From Neoscytalidium dimidiatum (Eukaryota > Ascomycota > Dothideomycetes > Botryosphaeriales > Botryosphaeriaceae), in the NCBI GenBank assembly GCA_037367355.1, contig CM074696.1, forward strand, positions 1,984,001 to 2,048,000: a stretch of DNA of 64,000 nt. Reading direction: 5' to 3'. Position 1 is the first letter of the stretch. Each line of letters begins with the position of its first letter. The translations under genes were made by a program, and so were the position numbers. A model generated the notes under the pieces. That model did not search any database. It was not told the origin of the DNA and saw only the letters and a program-made list of their open reading frames with translations. This document shows, in pieces, positions 1 through 11,040 of this stretch.

Positions 1-48
1 TACGGGCTCGCGGCCCTCGCGGCTATAAAGCCCGTAGGGTTCGTAATA
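1..48 (-). repeat. Tail of another RIP-mutated gypsy LTR, cut by the window edge
   Basis: The first 48 bases match the outer end of the LTRs ending near 989 and 4,944 (shared motif 'gctataaagcccgt' followed by 'gttcgtaa'). This is therefore the terminus of a further LTR copy abutting the element that starts near 46. The rest lies outside the window. Confidence 0.6.
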
Positions 49-989
49 CTAGCGTATAGGACTTATTCGGCGGGGCCGATAAAGTTATCGTACGTAAAGT
101 ATATATAGTTATTTAGCTACGTAATAAAGGCTTAGGTCTTCTTTTAGTCTCTATAATATAGGTCTAGCTTCGGAATCTTAACCTTAGTAGCCGATAGTAG
201 AGCTAGTGCCTAGGTAAGCTAAGTACGTAGGATTACGTTTTTATTTTAAAGTTCTAGAATTATATTAAGTAGCTCCTCGTTTATTAGTATATTAGGGTAT
301 TAGTTTTCTACTACCGTACTATATTACGGCGGTTGCTATAAGCCTAGGGTATTCTACGCCTCTTATACGTACTTACTACTAGATACGTCCGCTATAGTAG
401 CTAATACTATTAGTACTTCTTAGGGTAAGGAAATACTTTCTATTTTCTAATTAAATCGCTTTCTTTCCTATAAGGATAGTAGTTAAAGTATAACGACGGG
501 GCCTCTACTACTAGGCTTCGGAGTTACCTAGTAGGTTCGGGTTTATCGAAGGGTTTACCTTAAAGACGAGAAAAGGGGAGTAATAATAGAATAAGAAGTT
601 ACGTAATATAGAAGTTCGATAGGCCTTATTACCTCTAAGTTAATATAGTATTAAATTAGAACTTTAAGTTAACTACGAGGGTTAAAATACTATCTAACGA
701 GCGTGTCTATATACTATAGTAAAGCTATAATAATCTAGATCTAGGTATAGTAGATTTATCGGGGGTAAATATACGGTACTTAGATTTATAGAGATCTAAA
801 GTAGGCCGTACGTAATACGCGGCGCTTAGGTTCGTTTTCTAATTCCCGACTTTCTTAATCGTACGAGCGGCTAGTATTATCGTCCCGCCGCGCTCCTTCT
901 TATCGACTTCCTACTTTCTACCCGTACGGGTTTATACCTTTTATAGCTATAACGCCCGTATATTCTAGGGTTCGTAATACTTAGTAAAG
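46..989 (-). repeat. Left LTR (3' LTR of the minus-strand element)
   Basis: It matches the 3,766-4,944 repeat over its first 670 bp (both begin at 'actagcgtata') and at its outer end (both finish 'gggttcgtaa'). It is about 230 bp shorter than its partner because of divergence or deletion around 720-900. It is heavily C-to-T mutated in CpA context. Confidence 0.65.
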
Positions 990-1619
990 TAGTTAGCTTT
1001 TTTTAATCTATTTTATAATTTATTAATACATAGTAATAGATATTAGTTTTTTATTATAATATCGTTTAGTTATCTATAATTAATATAGAGGCGAAGCTTA
1101 CTATTTTTCTTAAATACGAATAGAATAGAGTATCCGGCTAGTAATATAAAGGGTTAAATATATTCTTATTCTAGATTCGTTTTAAGATACTCTCTTAGTA
1201 CTTTAACCTCGTTCTTAGAAAGAGAATAGATAGACTTAAACGTAGGCTACGTTTCTAGTAATAGAGGTATTTTATAGTTCTATAGCTTATACTCGGATAA
1301 TAATTCTTTATCTCTTTTTTAAAATAATTTAATATATTTTTAGAATTTTAAAAGTACTTTCTTTAGTCTCGTAATATTTTCCGTTACGCGTATCTAGTTA
1401 AGAACTCTACTTTATAGGCTATATCTCTTATAAATTCTTTCTAGATAGTCTTCTTTAAGTAGCTAAAGATTATTAGCTTTTAAAGTTTACTTTTAAATCT
1501 ATACTAGAATTCGGCGTTTTTATTTTAAGCTAGGCTTAATATAGACGATATAAGCTTATTCTTCTTATTTTTTTATACGTAGTAGAGCGTTAAGAGATAT
1601 TCTTTTAATCTTTACTAGA

Positions 1620-1795
1620 TACTCTTTAAATAGCTTTAGCTTTTAACTCTAGCTTTTTAACTCTAGCTTTTAGCTCTTTAACTTTAGCTTCTAGCTCTCT
1701 AGCTCTAGCTTTTAGCTCTCTAGCTCTAGCTCTTAGCTCTCTAGCTCTAACTCTTAGCTCTCTAGCTCTAGCTCTTTTATTTTAAAGTTTATAAG
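1620..1795 (-). repeat. Degenerate tandem repeat of a TAGCTCT-like unit
   Basis: Repeated 'ctctagctctagctcttag' units fill about 170 bp. Read on the minus strand they give a charged repeat rich in E, L, K and R ('RELE', 'KARE', 'KELKAR'), like a decayed coiled-coil coding segment. It lies inside the gypsy element, downstream of gag. Confidence 0.5.
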
Positions 1796-3249
1796 ATATT
1801 ACTTATAATTATCTTCTAGTAATATTATAGTTCTCGTATTCTAGCTAATATATAGGTTATAGGTCTTTAACTAAGATATTCTAAGAATAATATTATAGTT
1901 CGGGCTTATTATTATATCTAGGTTAATTCGTTCTTTATAATTTTTAAGGGTTATTTATATATAATTAGTCTTAATTCTTATCTAACTCTTATCGTATTTT
2001 ATTAATAATCTATTAAACGTACTAAGTTTATAGAGGCGTTTCTTAGATTAAAATAGTAAGTCGTTCTTTCTAAGAAATTTAGAATCTATAAAATTTTCTT
2101 ACGCTCTACTATTAATTATTACTAACGTAGTAGTTCTTTTAATTATAACTAGTACTTCTAGTAGTATCTTAAGTTCTTTCTATTTATAAGATATTCTATT
2201 TAATATTAAGTATATAACCTAGTTAAGAAATCTTTATACTAGCCCCTCTTAGAATTTCTAGTTAGAAAAGCTATTTAGTTTTTTAATATCTCGTAGTATA
2301 TATACTTATTCTATTCTACGACTAGAATTAAAGTTTCTTTCTATTAAGTCTATTATTCTTATTTAATCTTACGTCTTTAGTAGATCTATTTATTATATAT
2401 CTAGTACTAGAAGATTAGTTTACTATATTTTTTATTAAATATCTATTATAGAGTATTATAGCTTTACGTAACTATATTATAATAATAGAGAATATAGACT
2501 ATATTATATAAAAACGTAAGGTCTTATTACTACTATATTCTTTAGGCTTCTTCTTTAAGCTAGAATACTATCTTATTAATCGTTTTTAATAGTAATTTCT
2601 TCTAGAGATACTATACGTCGTTCTTAAAGAACCGCGAGCTAAGTTTTTTATTCTTTATCTAGTACTATTACGGCGGTAGATTTATTTTTAATTCGAAAGT
2701 CTAGTAGATTATAAAAGTATAACTAGATTTAACGTTTTTTATATCTTTATACTAATTTAGATATTCCGCGATTCTATTAAGTATAGCTTAATTCTACTAT
2801 TACTTAATATTTACTACTTTACTAAATTCTAGTATACTATCGTAAAATTCTTTAATTTCGCTATTTATAAGGTCTTTATTAGCTAAAAAGTACTTCTCTA
2901 TATCTTTTTTATAGTCTCTTTTAATTTTTAAAGTATTATATTAAGTCGTTATAGCTTACTAAAATATTATCTTATAGCATCTTTATTACTCTAGTAGATA
3001 GTATAATTATCGTTATAGTACGCTATCTAGCTTAGAGCTATATAGTCTATTATCTTTATAATAGCGATTTCTCGTAGCGCCTTCTATTTTTAAATAGCCG
3101 CTATTATCTTTCGTAACTCTTTCTTTAAGTATTTATATTCTATATTCTATTTATCTCTATATTAGATATATAGTTTTTTTTTATAAAGCTCTTTTTCTTT
3201 CTTACTCTACTCTCTTTTCTTATTTTTATTATTATCGTTCTTCTTATTT

Positions 3250-3750
3250 TTATCTTTATCTCGCTAGACTATATTATCTATTTCTATAATATCGTCTTTT
3301 TTCTAAATATAATAAGGCTAGGCTTATTTTAAGATATTAGCGTTATATTTCTTTTTATTAAACTATCTTTTTATATAACGCTTATCTATAAGTAGAGCTA
3401 GTTTAATTATATTATTAAGGGTTTCTAGTTCTTTATAGTATATTATAGCTTCTTTAATCTTATCTCTTAATTTTTAATAGTAAAAGATATATAGCGTAAG
3501 ATTAAAGTACTTATTTATAAAATATACTACGTCTTAGAATTTAGCTATATAGTCTTAGATTATTTCTTTCTACTTTAGATTTATAAGAGTTCTTATAGCT
3601 AGACGGTTCTTATTAACGCTACTAAAGACTATCTTAAGCTACTTTATAAAGTTTTAATAGTTATTAAAAATTATTAAGATTATCTTAGACTATAGATATA
3701 TAGGTTTCTTCTAATATTTATATTTAAAAGATTAGAATTATTATTCTATT
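3250..3750 (-). pseudogene. Degraded Ty3/gypsy gag fragment
   Basis: Minus-strand translation through the stops gives segments resembling fungal gypsy Gag: 'DYIAKFQDVVYF'-like once RIP stops are read as Gln, then 'DKIKEAIIYYKELETLNN' and 'LALLIDKRYIKRQF', then a Lys-rich tail. Stops sit where CAG/CAA or TGG codons are expected. No intact reading frame remains. Confidence 0.5.
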
Positions 3751-3765
3751 AATTCTCTAAGGTAG

Positions 3766-4944
3766 ATACTAGCGTATAGAATTTATTCGGCGGAGCTAGT
3801 AAAGTTACCGTATATAAAGTATATATAATTATTTAGCTACGTAATAAAGGCTTAGATCTTCTTTTAGTCTTTATAGTATAAATCTAGCTTTAGAATCTTA
3901 ATCTTAGTAGCTAATAGTAGGGCTAATATCTAGATAAATTAGATATATAGAATTATATTTTTATTTTAAAGTTCTAGAATTATATTAAGTAGCTTTTTAT
4001 TAGTTAGTATATTAGAGTATTAGTTTTCTACTACTATATTATATTACGGCGGTTACTATAAGCTAAGAATATTCTACGCCTCTTATATATACTTATTACT
4101 TAATACGTCTACTATAATAGCTAATACTATTAGTACTTCTTAAGAAAAGAAAATACTTTTTATTTTCTACTTAAATCGCTTTCTTTCTTATAAGAATAGT
4201 AGTTAAAGTATAATAATAGAGCCTCTACTACTAGACTTTAGAGTTACTTAATAAATTTAGTTTTATTAAAGAATTTATCTTAAAGATAAGAAAAGAGGAG
4301 TAATAATAGAATAAGAAGTTACGTAATATAAGAGTTTAGTAGACCTTATTATCTCTAAGTTAATATAGTATTAAATTAAAACTTTAAATTTAACTATAAA
4401 GATTAAAGTACTATCTAACGAGCGTATCTATATACTATAGAAAAGCTATAGTAATTTAGAAATAGTAAAGAATAGCTAGTATTCTTTATTATCTATATAT
4501 AATAGAGAATAACTATAATTCTTCGTTATCTAGTAGATCTAGTAGGTTTTACGTAATCTTAGACGCTAAAGCCTACTTTCTAGAATCTAACTTCTACTAA
4601 TACTAGCGGACGATACTACCGCTATACTCTTATTTCGTAGTATCTACTCTTATCGCCTTTCTACTTTCTACCCGCGCGGTTCTTTATTTCCTACGGGTTT
4701 CTTATTAGACCGTACCTTCTTTCTAGTCGCTACGCCCGTAGGCGTTCTTTCCGTATAGGCGGTAGTTATTACCCGCCGGTATTTCCGTACGCGCCGCTAT
4801 TCCGTGCCCCTAGTCTTCCCGTACGGGACTAAGGAGCGCGGCTCTACTGGGCGTAGGGTCTTCGAGGCCCTACGGCTTATTTTCCCGTACGGGCTCGCGG
4901 CCCTTATAGCTATAAAGCCCGTGTGTTTTAGGGTTCGTAACACT
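3766..4944 (-). repeat. Right LTR (5' LTR of the minus-strand element)
   Basis: This is the longer partner of the 46-989 repeat. Its outer half (4,500-4,930) has an inverted homologue at 28,546-28,960 and its middle (4,210-4,450) one at 29,020-29,262. The terminus 'gttcgtaaca' keeps the TGTTACG..-type end on the minus strand. The outer half keeps many CpG and GC-rich hexamers although CpA is depleted. Confidence 0.65.
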
Positions 4945-5170
4945 ACGGTACCGGCCCCTAGAAAGCCTAAGCTGCCTAACGAAGTGCCTAAACTCCCCCG
5001 GAAAGAGTTTCGGCGTAACACTTATAAATAAGTAACTACTCGTATAAGACTCCGTTAAGTGCCCGCGTTATATTTAAGCTAGTCGGCGCTTAGCTATATA
5101 GTAACGATTTGGCACCTTAAAGTAAGCGGCAGAAGGATCCGAAATTTATTAGATTATAAGAATACTACCG

Positions 5171-6106
5171 AAGCCCTTAGATGCGCGAAAGTAAAGCTCT
5201 GTAGAGCAGCTCGAAAACATCCCACAGCCCTGACCGGCTCCAGCAAAGAGAGAATGAACCGCGTCCTAGTATCCCGACACCTCCTGCAAGCACGGAATGA
5301 CTAGATGTGTTCCAACGACGGGTCCTCCATGGTGCGTGCAACCCCATCCACCCTCCAGCCTTTTGCAAGCAAGCAAGCAGCCCTGACCCTGTATTCGTGA
5401 GGCGGCGACGGAGCCTTCACCAGATCGACGGCTGGAAACGGTCGGAGGATAGCGGTGCTGCTGTCTCATCGTGAAGTCGGGAGGGCGCAATCTGTGCTCC
5501 AGCTTGTGCGGAAGCGATGGTGGAGGCAGGGCGGCGTTGTCGGTTCGGCAGGCAATCGATCGGTGGGGTCAATCGTCGAGCAGGTGGCCAGGGCAGCGCG
5601 TAGATCACGACAGTTGATGGAACAGCGACGGCGCAAGGCCATTAGTCGCTGAGATGAGAAGTTCTGGGTTGGTTGGGAGGGTGTTGAGGCCGTGTCGGGG
5701 GCTGCGAGCGGATGGCTGATTATCTGCGGCTCTGTAACGGCATTTCTCGGTCGGGCGCGAGGCTGCGCTACGTTTGCACCTAGTCGCCGCCAGTGTGCAA
5801 GTGGCCATGCATCGCCCAAAGGTCGCTGCAAGCAAAAAATAGTTGTAAAATTCTGGGCCATGATCTTACAAAGGCGTTAAAAATAAGGCGACGGGGTGCC
5901 CGCGATTGCGACGCACACGTGCTATCCCGGCGGTTGCCAGTGAAACGCGCCGACACGCCCCCTTTGCTCTGCAACACAACAAGCGCCCGCTCCCAACACG
6001 CAGCACCTCAATCTCCGGACGACACGACGCCTTTCGGCTGTTAGACCTCCTTAACATCATCCGGCGCCCCGTGTCGTCGCCCGGTCGGGCAGCCAAGTCC
6101 GCCGCC
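5171..6106. other. Unmutated intergenic DNA upstream of the kinase
   Basis: Composition changes abruptly near 5,170 from CpA-depleted to ordinary GC-rich sequence, marking the edge of the RIP block. Several overlapping open frames exist but none shows a recognisable domain. The last part is probably the promoter and 5' leader of the kinase gene. Confidence 0.5.
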
Positions 6107-8549
6107 ATGGCACAGCTCTCGGAGAGCCAGCTCGCCACCATCAGAGACCATCCGATTGGGGATGCACTCAACTCATTTCGAGCTGCATTCGGGTCAGCTC
6201 ATCCCCGCGCAAGTCTTCGGGGCGAGTTAGACCACTTCCAGCAACTGGTCGCCCAGCCAGGTGAGTACCAACGTCCAATCCTTACGGCACACGCTAACCA
6301 ACGCAGCGAGGAGAAGCCTCGTCCTTAGGCTTATAGGTACTCTTCAGCTGCTTCCCGCAACTGATGTTCTCACCACCGCCGATGGAGGTCTCTTGGGTAG
6401 TGCTGTGGCCCATTTGTACGCACGGCTGCTGTCGAACCAAACGGACGTGAAACCCACCGCCCAGCTCGTCAAACATGTCATAGATGAGAAGGACGACCCT
6501 ACGATATGGGTAGCCGTATACGACCTCATCCGCCGGACGCAGCCCGCCCCTCCGCCAACCACTTCGCCGACGTCCCTCCCAACAGAACAGCTGCGAACGC
6601 CCTCCAAATCTATAACACCAGCCACTCATACGACCCAGACCCCGAATACGCGCACCACAAGCGCTATTGCCAACTCCTCCGAACACAGGAAACATTTCGA
6701 CAATCTGCTCAAGGCTGAGCTGGATCACTCTTTGTTCATTGGAGTGCCCAACTTCTTCGAGACGTTCTTCGGCGAAGTCGAAAGCCTCCAGCAGACGGCC
6801 GCGACGGTCTTTCGGAAGTGCAACGAAGGAAACAACCCGCTGTACATGATAGACCGTGGCTGGCGTGGCTGGCCGACGATTCCGACGCAGAATAACGTGT
6901 TGGGGTGGTTTACAGGGCTTGTAGGCCAGCTGAAGACACTCGCGGAAAAACACTGTTCTGTTGGCAACATCCAACGAGGAACGCTTGCGAAGCCTGATCA
7001 GCCCTTTGAAGGGTCAGTAGCGGAAAGGAGGATGGACCTCGGTTTTGCGCATACAGCGGCATTTGACAAACCACGTTGGTCCGAAATCCTCGTCGTGGGA
7101 GAGCTGAAGAGCAACAAGGGCATGGACAAGAGCTCGGACACCTGGCACGACCTTGCAAGATACGCGAGGGAGGTCTTCACCGCCCAATGCACTCGTCGCT
7201 TCGTCCTCGGCTTCACGCTGTGTGGGTCCATCATGCGGCTGTGGGAATTCGACCGAACAGGAGGGATCGCGTCAGAGCCATTCGACATTAACGAGGATGG
7301 TCTACGGTTCGTCTCAGCGATCATGGGATATCTCCTAATGCACAGAGAGCAGCTCGGATTCGATCCTACTATTTTGAAAGTGGGTAGAAAGTGGATGGTG
7401 GAAATCGCGCACAACGACCAGACGGAGCGCCTTGTCCTGGGCGAGGTAATAACGCGGGTTTCGTCCGTCGCCAGCCGGGGGACCACCTGCTGGAAAGCAT
7501 ACCGTGAGGGGGACAATTCGCGGAGGCCCTACGTGGTCAAGGACTCGTGGCAGTACCCCGAGCGCGATGAGGAGGGCGAGCTGTTGAAGGAGGCAACGGA
7601 GAAAGAAGTTGTTAACGTAGCACGGCACTATCACCACGAGACAGTCTACGTAGCCGGTATAGAGGACGATGTCTGCAATAACATCCGCAAAGGGCTGGAC
7701 GTTTCGAAGGCGACCAATTACCGGCCGAGCGACTCTATGCCACCTCCGAGCACTTCCGGGATCGTGCGAGACACACGAAGCACTAGTTCGGTAGGGCAGA
7801 AGAGGTCATCTAGCCAGATCGATACATCGGAGTCAGCTAGCAAACGGACCTGCTCTGGCTTACAGCAAACAGTAGGCAAGCTCCCGAAGAACCGTGTACA
7901 TCGCCGTCTGGTCCTGGGCGATTATGGAAAGCCCATCTACGAGGCGAGCTCCCGGGCAGCTTTGCTCGCTGCGATGGAGGGATGTATCGAGGGGCACCGC
8001 TCTCTATACAAGAAGGGAAAGATGCTCCAGCGAGATATTTCTCAGAACAACCTTATGATCAACGAGGAAGAAAGTAACCATTCCTGGAAAGCATTTTTGA
8101 TTGATCTCGATCTCGCGATCAGAACAGAGAGGGAAGGGGCGTCGGGGGCTCGAGGCAAGACCGGCACCCTCGCGTTTATGGCGATCGGGGTGCTGTCGGG
8201 GGAGCAGCACACTTTTATGCACGATCTCGAGTCCTTCTTCTGGGTCCTCTTCTGGATCTGCATTCATTACGAAGGGCCAGGCAAGGGGAGAGTAGTAGAG
8301 CGGTTTGAGAAGTGGAACTTTTTGGACACAGAAGAGCTGGCGGGGATGAAATTGGGCGTTGTTGCGGACGAAAGCATTTTTTGGAGGACAGTAACAGACC
8401 ACTTCACCGAGTACTATCAACCACTCATACCTTGTATCGATGAGTTGCGGAAGGCGGTCTTCCCGAACGGTGGAAGATGGAAACAGGAGGAGCCAGGGCT
8501 GTATTCGCGTATGATGGACATACTCCGGGAAGCACGGAAAGTGCTATGA
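6107..8549 (+). CDS. FunK1-family fungal protein kinase
   Basis: Fungus-specific kinase of the FunK1 type; biological substrates of this family are not established. Start at 6,107 lies in a strong context (gccgccATGg). One 46-bp intron, 6,261-6,306 (GTGAGT, branch-like gctaac, CAG), gives 154 + 2,243 nt and 798 residues. The N-terminal half carries the family's long pre-kinase region, including 'VVGELKSNK' and 'GSIMRLWEFDRTG'. Kinase elements follow: 'YVVKDSWQ' with the candidate ATP-binding Lys near residue 463, 'QRDISQNN' with catalytic Asp near 628 (Gln replaces the usual HRD His), and 'IDLDLA' near 651 in place of DFG, then 'GTLAFMA'. The frame is intact, although the gene lies between two RIP-mutated blocks. 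Family assignment is firm; function is unknown. Confidence 0.88.
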
Positions 8550-9126
8550 GGAGCATGAGTTTTCAACTTCACTGGGAGTGGCGGGTTATAGGCAGAAAAG
8601 GCGTTGTTTCAGGGCTCGTGTTATTACATTGTTTGATATCCCTGTGGTTTAGGATTGCTGCGGGCGCTTGGGGAGCTTCTACAAACGCTGAATATTGCTT
8701 ACATTTGCGGCATCCTCGATGGCTTGGTAAAACATTAATGTTATATCTAGGGTTGGTAATTGATGGAACGAAGGCATTGGAGACGCTATCGATGATGTCC
8801 GCGAGAGCATCCGGAGGGGCCTAAATGACGCCGAGGGGAGGAATCCGGTCCGACAGCGGTCTGCGGCGCCAAGCACCACCACCAGCGCAGTCACGTCCAG
8901 AAACTCGGGGCTAGGAGTGGCAGAGGCGGGAACAGTAGCAGGGGTGGGAGTCGGGGCAGAGGGAGTATATCTACTACATCCTCTCGCTCCATTGCTGTCG
9001 CCCGTGCCAGTGGCGTATGCCCTCTGTTATCCTGGAGTTCGGGTCGACGCCATCTTTCGCGAGTATGCCCACACTCCACCGCCCACGACAGCAGATTGGC
9101 GCCACCAGCCCATTCGCTTGCGCTAG

Positions 9127-9185
9127 AAAATCGCGCCCGCTAAAATATCGCGCCCGCCAAAAAAAAAAAAAAATATCGTGCCTGC
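9127..9185. repeat. Three short units of AAAAT(AT)CGCGCCCGC with poly(A)
   Basis: Units begin at about 9,127, 9,142 and 9,159. The third contains a poly(A) run and a diverged end (tcgtgcctgc). It looks like a short tandem repeat or the tail of a small mobile relic. Confidence 0.55.
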
Positions 9186-9284
9186 GAGCAGTTCAGCGCT
9201 AACATATCACAGTACTGCCGAGTAATGCGTGTGACTGGCGTTGGTGTTCAAGGCGCCGGATACAGCAACATAAGGATTCAGGAT

Positions 9285-9422
9285 AGAGGTGTCCACAGAC
9301 CTCAAAATTATTCTTGCTTTCCTCGATATCATAAGGGAAGGCGAAACTTTCCTACGTACTTTTATAAGGGGATTTTAAGCTAGAGGTGTCCGTAAACCTT
9401 AGAAAGTTTTTCTCTATCCTCG
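9285..9422. repeat. Two related 42-bp blocks spaced 97 bp apart
   Basis: 'agaggtgtccacagacctcaa' at 9,285 and 'agaggtgtccgtaaacctta' at 9,382 are followed by similar text ending in 'cctcga'. This may be a diverged tandem duplication or the end repeats of a small non-coding transposon. The surrounding sequence is AT-rich. Confidence 0.45.
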
Positions 9423-10149
9423 AAAATATTTTTTAGCTACCTTTAAGTTTTTAAGGTCCTATAGACCGGCAAAAGTTAGAATCATAAAAGAAAAATCCGC
9501 AAGGTAGCTTCCCCCTGCACTGCAGGAGCTAGATTATCTAATCACGTGAGTGTCTCTAATCATTACTTTTGCTCTTATAATGGCTGGGCCATGCTGGATT
9601 GAGCATGGTTATATCTTACCTCGCTTATACGCTTATGAAAACACGATGGTGCAGCATCGGCTCAGCTTAGCTTCACAGTGCAAGCGCCGACGCGTGCGAT
9701 TAGACCACGTTAGCGCGCATTGCTGCATCAAGTGGGCGATGTTACGGCACCGCCTCCATAGGGTTAGGAAATAGCATAATAAGGGAAGAAGTGGGGTGCG
9801 CTGACGATGGTGATGATTCATACACCCCGTCGGTCTCAGCAGACCATAGGGAAAAGACGCACTATAGAATACTTTTAAAATACATGAAGACCCCGGTTCA
9901 TCCAAAGGCCAAGAATTTAAGAGAACAAAATCCAAATACCAACAATCATCCAGCAAGAAAGAAGATGAGAAGAGGAGAAAGCGAGAACCCCCAAAAATTA
10001 GTAGAATATGAAAGCCGCCCTTGCCCTGTCTCCTTCGCCAGCCTGCCTCCTAATTTCTATCAAGAGCGCTTTCCTGAGTGTTGCCCGTCTCTGTAGCGGC
10101 GGGGCAGCAAGCCTCGAGAGACCATTAACCACAGGGCCTAATTGCATCC

Positions 10150-11040
10150 ACATCACCAGCTTCCTCCTCTTTTCTCTGTGCTTTACCTCTCCAGCCTCCC
10201 CATCATCTCCTCCAGCAGCTTCTTGTACCTCGGGCAGCCTCGATCGTCTACCCTATGTGGGCCGCTGCAAGCTGCGTACTTCTTCATGGCCTGCGTACTT
10301 TAAGCACTTCTCCACGCCTGTGCATCGAAATTACTGGTGGTCGTAGCTCTGGCACCGGGAGCAGCGCCGGGGACGAGGCCGATGCTCAAACACGTTGGTG
10401 TACGCCGCTTCTCCACCGACTTCCATCACCCTACCCGCCAGAAGCGCGTCCGCCTCACTTTTCTTCGTCAAATAAATCACCGCTGATCCGTATAGCCGGT
10501 CACTCGGCTTGCTTAGCTAGCGCGTATGCATAATCTCTACCTCGTTCTCTTTGCTCATTATTTCGCAGGAATCCGCTCGCAGAGCCGTGCGCTCGTCGTT
10601 GAATACCGCCGTCTTGTTGACACGGTCTACCTTCACCGGGTACCATTGTCGGCCTCTCATCCTCGCGTCTCTAAATGCTGTCTCCAGCCAGCCGCTGTGC
10701 GATCTAACGGCTTCCTCGTTCTTGATCGCTTCCTAGCTTTCGAGCGCCCTCTGAAATCGCGCGCGCATGTCTCCCGGCTTCGTGGTGTCAATGTTGGCCT
10801 CGGACAGATCGAGCTCGATCGCCAGCGTTGGCGACAATGGCAGTGGCGTATTCATGATCGCGGCTCGCGCCGGCATGGCTGGCATCGACGCTGGGCTGGT
10901 GTTCGCGGACGTTGGCGGCGTGGCCGGCATGTTCTTAAGAGCGCAGCTTCCTACGCGTCGTCTCGACGAGCGCGGCCATCCGAGTCTCCTCTAGCGCGCT
11001 GCGCAGCCGCATGATATCATCGTTCCGCAAGCGCCCCGTT
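10150..11040 (-). pseudogene. Relic of a Tad1-like LINE ORF1 (gag-like) with zinc knuckle
   Basis: Minus-strand reading gives a nearly continuous gag-like protein broken by a few stops. 'WYPVKVDRVNKTAVF', 'LSKPSDRLYGSAVIYLTKK' and 'VMEVGGEAAYTNVFEH' match the conserved segment before the zinc knuckles of fungal LINE ORF1. A CCHC-like 'CSRCQSYDHQ' and a second Cys/His stretch follow. Several stops fall where Trp or Gln is expected, fitting a few C-to-T changes. Unlike the neighbouring elements, GC content is normal, so this fragment escaped heavy RIP. It contains no full-length ORF and is surely inactive. Confidence 0.7.

Larger units (their letters stand above)
46..4944 (-). mobile_element. 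RIP-mutated Ty3/gypsy element with gag but no visible pol
   Basis: Two direct repeats, about 46-989 and 3,766-4,944, flank roughly 2.8 kb of internal sequence, so this reads as an LTR retrotransposon. On the minus strand the LTR begins TGTTACGAACC, or its mutated form TATTACGAAC. Next to the right-hand LTR, minus-strand reading at about 3,250-3,750 gives a degraded Ty3-type gag: a stretch like 'ELETLNNIIKLALLIDKR' resembles the conserved gag segment 'tLdelialairiDnR'. No RT, RNase H or integrase motif was found, so the element is either internally deleted or non-autonomous. CpA and TpG are nearly absent and stops interrupt every frame, as expected after RIP. Boundaries are good to about 5 bp. 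Confidence 0.65.
8550..10149. other. Long intergenic region with short repeats, no convincing gene
   Basis: No supported gene over about 1.6 kb. It holds a triplicated CGCGCCCGC motif with a poly(A) run (9,127-9,185) and two related blocks 97 bp apart (9,285-9,422), both listed separately. The remaining short open frames have no recognisable domain. Confidence 0.5.

Noticed and set aside
1620..1795. Possible CRISPR-like array
   Set aside because: Units are contiguous and degenerate without spacers; this is a decayed coiled-coil coding repeat or simple repeat in a fungal transposon.
1..5170. Possibility that the AT-rich start is mitochondrial or contaminant DNA
   Set aside because: It contains LTR pairs homologous to nuclear copies at 12.3 and 28.5 kb and a RIP dinucleotide signature, so it belongs to the nuclear chromosome.
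6261..6306. GTG start at 6,261 for the kinase
   Set aside because: GTGAGT here is a splice donor; removing 46 bp joins an upstream ATG exon in frame with a strong start context.
6294..6974. 226-codon open frame on the minus strand
   Set aside because: Antisense to the FunK1 kinase gene; no recognisable domain.
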